From Pedobacter roseus (GTDB taxonomy: Bacteria; Bacteroidota; Bacteroidia; Sphingobacteriales; Sphingobacteriaceae), in assembly GCF_014395225.1 (NCBI RefSeq), contig NZ_CP060723.1, forward strand, positions 4,526,001-4,590,000: DNA of 64,000 nucleotides, written 5' to 3'. The position numbers were made by a program, and so were the translations under genes. The notes below the pieces were generated by a model, which was given only the letters and a program-made list of their open reading frames with translations, had not been told where the DNA came from and did no database searches. Of this stretch, positions 19,001 through 24,126 are shown piece by piece. Numbering within the stretch: the first letter of the stretch is position 1; every line of letters starts with the position of its first letter.

Positions 19001-19424
19001 ACAACCCTACGAATCAAAAATATTTTTTGGTTTTAAATATCTAAACATAAAAAATGACTTAGCTAAGTTTTTTGTTTATATATGTCTATATATAATAAAT
19101 GTCAAGTCCGACAAAAAAGAGCTTAATGAAATAACTGGCAAAATTATGGATATGATTCATGAGGTACCATTTATAAAAGAATATTATTCACTAAGTCAGA
19201 AAAATAATATTGAAGGATTTAATGAAAAAATTGATAAATTATTTCATTATGCGTTAGAGCATAACATCCATATGAGAAAAATAGACAAATTTAAAAAAAT
19301 AACTATAAAGGATTTTGTAGAGAATTCTATAACTGTCAGTGGAACTACAAAAGTTATTAGCGGATATATCGAAACTAAAAAGTATCTAACAGGAAAATTA
19401 AACTGGGGTCAGGTAATAAAATAA
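16095..19424 (+). CDS. HD-domain plus Hsp90-type (GHKL) ATPase protein; candidate conflict/defence protein
   Basis: A large 1109-residue cytosolic protein, no signal peptide or TM helix. N-terminal HD-type phosphohydrolase-like domain (about 55-240): HYHLKRL (H64/H66), GHDWG (H101-D102), LTHAFRSG (H162), EGHWLDFD (H192), and D229 in LVDLLDLGED. After a linker comes a GHKL/Hsp90-like ATPase: RELMQNSIDAI with E367 and N371 (Bergerat N-box), ISDNGIGM (411-415) and RFGIGVLSCFM (G2 box). Residues from about 480 to the end match nothing I recognise, though the 460-520 and 700-760 stretches look like the Hsp90/MutL middle region. Base composition is markedly AT-rich compared with both neighbours and codons favour A/T, which suggests transfer. 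It stands alone. HD plus Hsp90-like ATPase fusions are known from bacterial conflict systems; a defence role is inference. Confidence 0.8.
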   Translation: MEKINKPIGLPDCKIINTLISKANSKIDYEFNYVNHLEELRKVISIEVSAINQLFPEYTPHDEHYHLKRLFYVADQMLGDDVIENMNATELFLLASCLYGHDWGMAVSEDEKESICSGKKTENHIHLLDDEALRFKEFCKNKNIEADKITISDWQEYVRLTHAFRSGKRIKQYFGSISSGIAEFGARICEGHWLDFDIIDDYTSYPTDASIHLEIVNVKALTIYVRLVDLLDLGEDRTPFILWKFVAPRNNFSKLEWAKHRALQPVTFPKYQLSRLIQVDGSTNDQNVYMSILDLKRYVDMQFRQCQDILNRINHSYHKLNISHIDWRIAARGFEPIAIQFEFDRIRMFDILSDDIYRSNPYVFIRELMQNSIDAISMRKEILEKKGLTFIPKIQVDITETEIYYIVQISDNGIGMDEYVVRNYLAVAGKSYYRSIDFRKEGLNMDPISRFGIGVLSCFMTSDFLEIETLKDPNTTKTQESLRIVIPSKENYFKVEKSLNNINVGTTFKVFMIKDKLPVDNKTSKPIELGISEYIKKTAAFVKYPIQVTERNSTILINSPNHNKPLIDNEYRISYDFPINKAIVAQDIDVVNEYFKEQRFYMKEDLGLMDFDGCLTYLIPKSDDIDILNSALSWPTREISLIDYKNKITERKKIKWEDQWISFSRGNNNKDKTAINDRSYSVYMDGILLQDINSPEIKLDIDQEDESHTDYRMSMFDTFINPQLTVNIPKPLGMKIDLARTNIESNERWDKQIWLALIDNLKEFLIKPILIKTPQERLLSFAKLLTFYKLNSKILIEHLLPISTYPLPFISSQGILNFNEVSKIDIIKVAPIEFAAHFFDLIQASYINYEKYDGVLRQYIGENVTFDFSSDDHFIDTPASLSNMSNLNKYFLDSNYYLKAIEFISSPLGIKFPLVQEIFEKKDKEDHKNIEFNNLINSDLSNITPYTLSQINKLLKKNFDSFPVLTSFPQPYESKIFFGFKYLNIKNDLAKFFVYICLYIINVKSDKKELNEITGKIMDMIHEVPFIKEYYSLSQKNNIEGFNEKIDKLFHYALEHNIHMRKIDKFKKITIKDFVENSITVSGTTKVISGYIETKKYLTGKLNWGQVIK

Positions 19425-19636
19425 GTATCAATCTCCTCCAATAGCGCAAGCCTAAGCCCTTGCAACGGCCATCATCTCTATCGCGACGTCCCGACGTTAA
19501 GTCGAGAGAGAGAGATTTGCCTCGAGATAGGCTTAGCTTCGTTGAGCACCTCACGGTTCTCCACTTCGTTGCCCCCGATAGCTATCAGGGCCGGCCGAAA
19601 TGAAGCGTCGAGAGGGATAAAAGCCATAAACACTAA
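19425..19636. repeat. Palindrome-rich intergenic repeat with GATAGCTATC core
   Basis: Between convergent genes. It contains AAGCCTAAGC...ATAGGCTTAGCTT inverted arms, a GTCGAGAGAGAGAGAT/CGTCGAGAG motif, and the GATAGCTATC palindrome at 19577-19586 followed by CGAAATGAAG. These are the same words found in the other MITE-like elements of the window. No coding frame. Confidence 0.55.
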
Positions 19637-19670
19637 AAAGATTGGGCTGTATAAAAACAGCCCAATCTTT
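19637..19670. terminator. Bidirectional hairpin terminator
   Basis: AAAGATTGGGCTGT and ACAGCCCAATCTTT form a perfect 14-bp stem around a 6-base loop, with A-rich and T-rich flanks. It lies between the convergent HD-Hsp90-like gene (plus) and the RadC-like gene (minus), and can serve both. Confidence 0.85.
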
Positions 19671-19671
19671 A

Positions 19672-20121
19672 TTAATCCTTGTACCTTTCTTCTCTAAAAC
19701 TGCAATGGCTCAACGTATTGCAGATGATATAATCAATAATTTCGATGTTTACCTCTGAGCATGTAATAAAACAGCTATTTACAAAGAGTTCATCGAGTTG
19801 GTTAACCTTTATGCTTTTAACATCACAATAGTTTAACACCAGTATGCCATAAGCATTGCAGGCAACGGCAAGGCCAGCCAGTTGCTGTATGCAATTGATG
19901 GTTTTTGCCTGCCGTTTTAGCTTTTGCCAGCAAAAAACCTCGTGGGCTTTGTTCACAAACAACACATACCATTCGTTAGCATTGCCGGTTAAGTGTTTGC
20001 CACGGAGTTGTTTTAAAAATTGAATTGAATTTTTGGCCTCATTTACGTTTACGGGCCTTTTCAGTGCTCGATAACTGAACTCCAGTTCAGCTAAAGCAAT
20101 TTGATTTTTTGTTGGTTGCAT
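19672..20121 (-). CDS. RadC/JAB-domain-like protein lacking the metal-binding motif
   Basis: About 149 residues from the ATG at 20121 (MQPTKNQ); an ATG at 20142 would add seven residues. The frame follows the short JAB proteins of the RadC family: ALAELEFSYRALKRPVNVNEA at the N-terminus, then NEWYVLFVNKAHEVFCWQKL (compare the family's 'EFWVLLLNRKNRVI') and LAGLAVACNAYGILVLNYCD. Where RadC proteins have the JAMM zinc motif (HNHPSGD..PS), this one has LNYCDVKSIKV: both His are gone. It is thus probably catalytically inactive or a decayed gene that is still open. JAB/RadC genes of this size often ride on mobile islands, and it lies beside the HD-Hsp90-like gene. Function unknown. Confidence 0.6.
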   Translation of the reverse strand: MQPTKNQIALAELEFSYRALKRPVNVNEAKNSIQFLKQLRGKHLTGNANEWYVLFVNKAHEVFCWQKLKRQAKTINCIQQLAGLAVACNAYGILVLNYCDVKSIKVNQLDELFVNSCFITCSEVNIEIIDYIICNTLSHCSFREERYKD

Positions 20122-20301
20122 TTTGTGAAAAATTAAATACATGCCCAACTGTGTTCGCGGTATAAATATAGCACAATTAAATTTAGCAGGATGAAAATTT
20201 CCGGAAAAGATTGCTTCACTCCACCTCAGCAGCCCTGCCCTTCGGTTTGCAATGACGAAGTGGGGGATTAATTACTGTTAACAGACTTATATTAAAAAGT
20301 T

Positions 20302-20393
20302 CGTCATCCTCGCGCAGGCGGGGATCTTAAAGCGACTAGCTTATCGCATTAGGATTCCCAATCAACCCGATAGCTATCGGGTTGGGAATGACG
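20302..20393. repeat. MITE-like palindromic element (inverted copy of 50848-50995)
   Basis: It is bounded by CGTCATCCTCGCG and GGGAATGACG, which form imperfect terminal inverted repeats. It contains GGGGATCTTAAAGC and the perfect palindrome CCCGATAGCTATCGGG within CAAC/GTTG. The reverse complement matches the element at 50848-50995, where the same blocks appear in opposite order with a longer centre. Confidence 0.65.
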
Positions 20394-20575
20394 TATCGCG
20401 CTGAAATAGTGATCGAACAAAGACGTTCTGTTAATAATACCGATTATACAATAAATTTAAAGTCGAAATGACGCGATGAGGGTCAATTCGCTATAGTACA
20501 CCAAACCTCGGTCCTCTGTCTTCCGACATCGGACTACCCAGCCAAATCCCAATCATCAAATCTCAATTATAAGAC

Positions 20576-20659
20576 AAACTCAACTCCAAACTAAAAACTC
20601 TCAACTCCAAACTAAAAACTCCCAACTCCAAACTAAAAACTCCCAACTCCAAACTAAAT
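20576..20659. repeat. 21-bp tandem repeat, about four copies
   Basis: Four copies of CAACTCCAAACTAAAAACTCC begin at 20581, 20602, 20623 and 20644 and are nearly identical. They lie in the 20122-21084 gene-free stretch, which otherwise holds fragments of the palindromic elements (for example TTGCAATGACGAAG near 20250). Confidence 0.85.
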
Positions 20660-20878
20660 TTGACGGTAAATAACCATTTCATTATCTTAGTACTATCCCT
20701 TTTTAACTGTGCATCAATTATTTTCTATCCGCACGGTTAATCAAATCATCCCACATTTTATTAACGGGTTTTATTACCCATAAAATTTAAAGGCTATGGC
20801 TTTATATGGTATGATAAGGGAACCTCCATTATCGAATTTTATTTACACAGGTCCTTTTGAAAGCAGTAAAAGGGCAAA

Positions 20879-21047
20879 ATGCAATGAAACCTCCCTGCCA
20901 TGGGCGGCAATAAATCATTGTGGCAATGAAACCTCCCTGCCATGGGCAGCGATAAATCATTGTGGCAATGAAACCTTCCCGCCGTGGGCAGCGCCAAATC
21001 ATTGTGACGATGAAACCTTCCTGCCGCAGGCAGCAGCAAATCATTGT
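20879..21047. repeat. 42-bp tandem repeat, four copies
   Basis: Four consecutive 42-bp units begin GCAATGAAACC and end AAATCATTGTG. Units 1 and 2 are almost identical and units 3 and 4 diverge. Each carries a small inverted repeat CTGCC-nnn-GGCAG (or a one-base variant). Because 42 is a multiple of three, frames stay open on both strands, but the repeated peptides have no recognisable character. The array sits directly upstream of the DUF6261 start. Confidence 0.85.
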
Positions 21048-21084
21048 AAAACAGTATAACACAACTATAAACATTAAAACTACC

Positions 21085-21825
21085 ATGATTAATACATTGT
21101 TATTACAACCGCTCAGAAATGCGGAGTATATCCAGTATTTAACTGATACCCTTAATATCGTATCGAAAAATAATCCAACGGCACTTAATGTTAGTGCACA
21201 GTACGATGCGCTGCTTGCAGCAAAAGATGATATTGAAAAACTGTTCAAAATCAGTCAGGCCAGTTTGGTAACTGCAGAAATAGAGGCTTTGGATAAGCGG
21301 CGCGATGATGCCATAAACGGTATCAGTCTGCAGGTACAAAGTTTAGCCTACAGTGCCGATGTTGCAATAAACCAACACGGCCAAACTTTAAGTGCGCACC
21401 TGGCATTATTTGGCACTGGTATAGCTAAAGAAAATTACCAGAGCGAAACCACCATCCTCCGCAATATTGTTAACGATTGGAAAAATAAAGCCGAACTGCA
21501 GGGAGCCGTTACGGCTTTAAACCTGGGCAACTGGTTAACCGAACTGGAAACAGCCAATAATGATTTTAGTACGGCTTATGCCAAACGTAACGAAGAACTG
21601 GCCACCGCACCAACCGAAAAACTTAGAGAACTGCGCAACAAAGCAAACGAGCTGTATTACAAATTGCGCACACGGATTAATTCGAACCTCGATATTAACG
21701 ATGGTGCAGAGCCATGGGCATCGACCGTTAATTTGCTAAACCAGAACATCAGCACTTATACCCTGTTGCAAACCCGCCGCGCAACAGGTAAGGGTGGGGA
21801 AGCACTTACACCAACCATTGTTTAA
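21085..21825 (+). CDS. DUF6261 family protein
   Basis: 246 residues from the ATG at 21085; an upstream in-frame extension reads through the 42-bp tandem repeat and is not credible. Almost all alpha-helical, with long amphipathic stretches (for example IEALDKRRDDAINGISLQV and EKLRELRNKANELYYKLRTRIN) and no signal peptide or TM helix. It matches my memory of the DUF6261 family, common in Bacteroidota and of unknown function. It ends in a hairpin terminator (21844-21870) and stands alone in the repeat-rich zone. Confidence 0.7.
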   Translation: MINTLLLQPLRNAEYIQYLTDTLNIVSKNNPTALNVSAQYDALLAAKDDIEKLFKISQASLVTAEIEALDKRRDDAINGISLQVQSLAYSADVAINQHGQTLSAHLALFGTGIAKENYQSETTILRNIVNDWKNKAELQGAVTALNLGNWLTELETANNDFSTAYAKRNEELATAPTEKLRELRNKANELYYKLRTRINSNLDINDGAEPWASTVNLLNQNISTYTLLQTRRATGKGGEALTPTIV

Positions 21826-21843
21826 AAGTAAACAGCAGATGAA

Positions 21844-21870
21844 AAAGAGCTATAGTAATGTAGCTCTTTT
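21844..21870 (+). terminator. Terminator of the DUF6261 gene
   Basis: AAAGAGCTA and TAGCTCTTT form a stem around ATAGTAATG-like loop bases, followed by TTTATT. It lies about 20 bases after the stop. Confidence 0.75.
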
Positions 21871-21994
21871 TTATTAATTTGTGCTTTATAAATAAGCAAG
21901 AATGAGTAATCATAATTACACTTCTAATGTTGGCTGGTTTAGCTTCAGATCAGCTAATGGTTGGGTATAATATTAGTATCTAGACAAAGACCCG

Positions 21995-22201
21995 ATGTAC
22001 ATTCAAAAACTATCCATTGACATAAAGACCAACACAAACAAGGATGACCTTATTGAACAGTTCGGTTTGCTTATGGCTTTTTATCGTGGCAACGGGCAAA
22101 CACAAGGAAAAATAGAATCTCAGTATATCGATATGAAATTAAACTCAATAAAATTACCGCACATGATCTTAATAAAAGAAAACGAATACAAGCTAACATG
22201 A
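21995..22201 (+). CDS. Small hypothetical protein, possibly the N-terminal remnant of a larger gene
   Basis: 68 residues starting at ATG 21995, no signal peptide. The segment LIEQFGLLMAFYRGNGQTQGKI faintly recalls the N-terminal part of DUF2310-type proteins ('LIGAWRYNGQIIGRE'), but the zinc-ribbon part is absent; this is a weak resemblance from memory. The stop overlaps the ATG of the next small frame (ATGA at 22198-22201). Either these are two tiny coupled genes, or they are pieces of one gene shortened by deletion and frameshift. AT-rich. Confidence 0.4.
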   Translation: MYIQKLSIDIKTNTNKDDLIEQFGLLMAFYRGNGQTQGKIESQYIDMKLNSIKLPHMILIKENEYKLT

Positions 22202-22359
22202 ATACAACAAGTAGTTTGACCAATGATTGGTTTCGTTATGATAAAAAGTATTTATTCGGATTTGGAAATAGCTATAAAAAGATTTGTAAAGATGTATTGT
22301 TAAAACTTGATATTGCGGAAGAATACTGGAAAGATGGAGAAGTTAATGTGTCTGAATAA
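22198..22359 (+). CDS. Small hypothetical protein, overlapping the previous gene
   Basis: 53 residues from ATG 22198, overlapping the upstream stop as ATGA. Sequence includes NDWFRYDKKYLFGFGNSYKKI and ends EEYWKDGEVNVSE. No family recognised. It is too short to judge; translational coupling or a C-terminal remnant of a broken gene are both possible. Confidence 0.35.
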   Translation: MNTTSSLTNDWFRYDKKYLFGFGNSYKKICKDVLLKLDIAEEYWKDGEVNVSE

Positions 22360-22386
22360 AATAAAAATAATTTATCTTTTTATAAA

Positions 22387-22704
22387 ATGAGTCAAACTGA
22401 AAATTATTTACAGAGAGCCTGGTCTGATGCAATGGATAATGTGAACATCGAAGATATTAAAGTTGCCATCGAAGAGCTTAAAGAAATGGATGATGAACAC
22501 GGGGCAATTTGGGTGAGTGTTATTAAAAATGATGAAAATGTTATAGAAGTGGAGAAAGACTTAACTACTTATATTCATTTCGAAGCCCAGGAAACAATTA
22601 GTAGAAAGTTAAATTCGTGGGAAGAAGTAATTGAACTTTATAAACTCCTGCTTGATGAAAAATTCGACGACATCATTAGCCTTTTTAAGGAAGAGCAAAA
22701 ATAG
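22387..22704 (+). CDS. Small acidic hypothetical protein, possibly an orphan immunity-type protein
   Basis: 105 residues, very acidic, cytosolic. It begins with a helix (NYLQRAWSDAMDNVNIEDIKVAIEELKEMDDEHGAIWVSVI), then a beta-rich centre, and ends with helices. Size, acidity and the location after two tiny genes resemble stray immunity proteins of polymorphic toxin systems, but no toxin is present and I cannot assign a family. Start chosen at the only early ATG (22387), 27 bases after the preceding stop. Confidence 0.55.
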   Translation: MSQTENYLQRAWSDAMDNVNIEDIKVAIEELKEMDDEHGAIWVSVIKNDENVIEVEKDLTTYIHFEAQETISRKLNSWEEVIELYKLLLDEKFDDIISLFKEEQK

Positions 22705-22723
22705 TAGATAGATTTCCCGGCTA

Positions 22724-22866
22724 CGCTGTGCTCCGCTCGAAATGACGATCTGGGCGGTTAATAACCAATAACCAAATGTCAATTTTCAAATAGCAAACCT
22801 CTAAACAGGGCAGATTGCTTCACGCTACTGCTCATTCCTACCCTTCAGTTCGCAATGACGAACAAA
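22724..22866. repeat. Fragments of palindromic intergenic elements
   Basis: It contains CTCCGCTCGAAATGACGA and, further on, CAGATTGCTTCACGCTACTG...TTCGCAATGACGAAC. These are half-elements of the CGTCATTTCGA and CGTCATTGC families seen complete at 63453 and 49952. A third scrap (TTCGGTTCGCAATGACGA) lies at 23173-23190. Confidence 0.5.
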
Positions 22867-22955
22867 CTCCGAACCCTCAATTACAAACTAATTTAACCAT
22901 TCTCAAAACAATTGCTGGTTAAAAGAATTGTATTTATACACCAATAACATTGAAT

Positions 22956-23147
22956 ATGAAAACGAAAGTAATAATCTTAGTTGCCGCATTAGGTTTAGCC
23001 TTATCGGCATGTACAGGTAAAAAAGCTGGTGAAGAAAATGCCGACACGATGCACAAATACACAGATACCAGCAAAATGATGGACAGTACACATACCGATT
23101 CTACAGCAGATTCGACCACGAATGCTCCGGCCGATGTTAAGCATTAA
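22956..23147 (+). CDS. Small lipoprotein of unknown function
   Basis: 63 residues from ATG 22956 (MKTKVIILVAALGLALSAC); a TTG six bases upstream is ignored. A clear lipobox (LSAC) at about residue 19 is followed by a short hydrophilic tail very rich in Thr, Ser and Asp (DSTHTDSTADSTTNAP). Such tails are disordered. Entericidin-like and other tiny Bacteroidota lipoproteins look like this; no function can be given. Confidence 0.65.
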   Translation: MKTKVIILVAALGLALSACTGKKAGEENADTMHKYTDTSKMMDSTHTDSTADSTTNAPADVKH

Positions 23148-23221
23148 AAACGAATAACACACTTCCAACAGATCAGCGCTTCGGTTCGCAATGACGATTA
23201 ATATATTATATTCATCATAAC

Positions 23222-23290
23222 TCTGCGCTGATCATCTTAAATCTGCGGGAGAATATTAAGCTAAGGTTTCCCGCTGATCTCACAGATTAC
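23222..23290. repeat. Hairpin repeat sharing its left arm with 13459-13490
   Basis: TCTGCGCTGATCATCTT...ATCTGCGGGA is followed 20 bases later by CCCGCTGATCTCACAGATTA and CGCAGAAA, an imperfect inverted partner. The left arm occurs a second time near 13459. Confidence 0.6.
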
Positions 23291-23302
23291 GCAGAAACCC
23301 CA

Positions 23303-23681
23303 AACTCTGTGCCCTCTGTGCCTTTCTCTGTGATCTCTGTGGTTAAAAACGTGAAAAGTCCGAAAGTTGGGAGACCGAAGTCCGAAGATAATTTTGCAAA
23401 AGAATAACCGCTCAACTCTGCGTCCTCTGTGCCTTTCTCTGTGATCTCTGTGGTTAAAAACGTGAAAAGTCCGAAAGTTGGGAGACCGAAGTCCGAAGAT
23501 AATTTTGCAAAAGAATAACCGCTCCACTGCGTCCTCTGTGCCTTTCTCTGTGATCTCTGTGGTTAAAAACGTGAAAAAGTCCGAAAGTTGGGAGACCGAA
23601 GTCCGAAGATAATTTTGCAAAAGAATAACCGCTCAACTCTGCGTCCTCTGTGCCTTTCTCTGTGATCTCTGTGGTTAAAAA
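23303..23681. repeat. Tandem repeat of about 110 bp, 3.4 copies
   Basis: Units run from AACTCTGTG/CGTCCTCTGTGCC through GTGATCTCTGTGGTTAAAAA and GTCCGAAAGTTGGGAGACCG to AAAGAATAACCGCTC. GCCTTTCTCTG occurs at 23320, 23431, 23540 and 23652 (spacings 111, 109, 112). Copies are nearly identical, implying recent amplification. The long open frame across it on the minus strand is a by-product. Confidence 0.9.
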
Positions 23682-23683
23682 GA

Positions 23684-24046
23684 CTACTCCGCTAATTTCT
23701 TTTTAATCCCTTCTGTCAGTTTTTTCACTTTCATATAACCTGCCAAAGAACTGTTCCTTTTATCAAAATTAATCTCCAACCAGCCTTTTTTGGCCTTCAG
23801 GTTAAATTTATCATCTCCGTTTAAATTTACAAACAGATCAATATTCTGATCCAATGGAAGTTCGTTGTTCAAGGCACTATCGAGGTATTTTTCCAGTTTA
23901 GTTGTTTTGTTTTCATCATACTTTGCTTCAAATTTAAAGTCGGTATTGTTATCCATCGTACTTAGCGATAAATTCCCTTCACCATTGTGACAGCCATATA
24001 TTAAAGCGGCAAATAAAATTGCGATACTGTAAAAAATATTTTTCAT
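23684..24046 (-). CDS. Hypothetical lipoprotein
   Basis: 120 residues. N-terminal lipoprotein signal MKNIFYSIAILFAALIYGC with Cys at 19. The mature part is mixed alpha/beta, ending in a basic helix (YMKVKKLTEGIKKKLAE). The pattern of a small lipoprotein with a DFKFEAKYDENKTTKLEKYL segment is not one I can place in a family. It is downstream of nothing obvious; the neighbouring receptor gene ends 80 bases away on the same strand, so the receptor could read through into it. Confidence 0.7.
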   Translation of the reverse strand: MKNIFYSIAILFAALIYGCHNGEGNLSLSTMDNNTDFKFEAKYDENKTTKLEKYLDSALNNELPLDQNIDLFVNLNGDDKFNLKAKKGWLEINFDKRNSSLAGYMKVKKLTEGIKKKLAE

Positions 24047-24126
24047 ATCAATTGGTTAACTGGTTAATTGTTCAAATTGGTTAATTGGAGAGCAAATTGA
24101 ATCTAGACTCACGACTCCAAACTCAC

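Noticed and set aside
20576..21047. Possible CRISPR array in the repeat-rich zone
   Set aside because: Repeat units are contiguous (21 and 42 bp) with no unique spacers, and no cas genes lie nearby.
20796..21059. Open frame made of repeated CNETSLPWAAINH-like peptides
   Set aside because: Product of a 42-bp tandem repeat (a multiple of three) that keeps frames open on both strands; no start context or family.
23261..23620. Minus-strand open frame of 119 codons
   Set aside because: Runs through the 110-bp tandem repeat and has repeated peptides only by virtue of the repeat.
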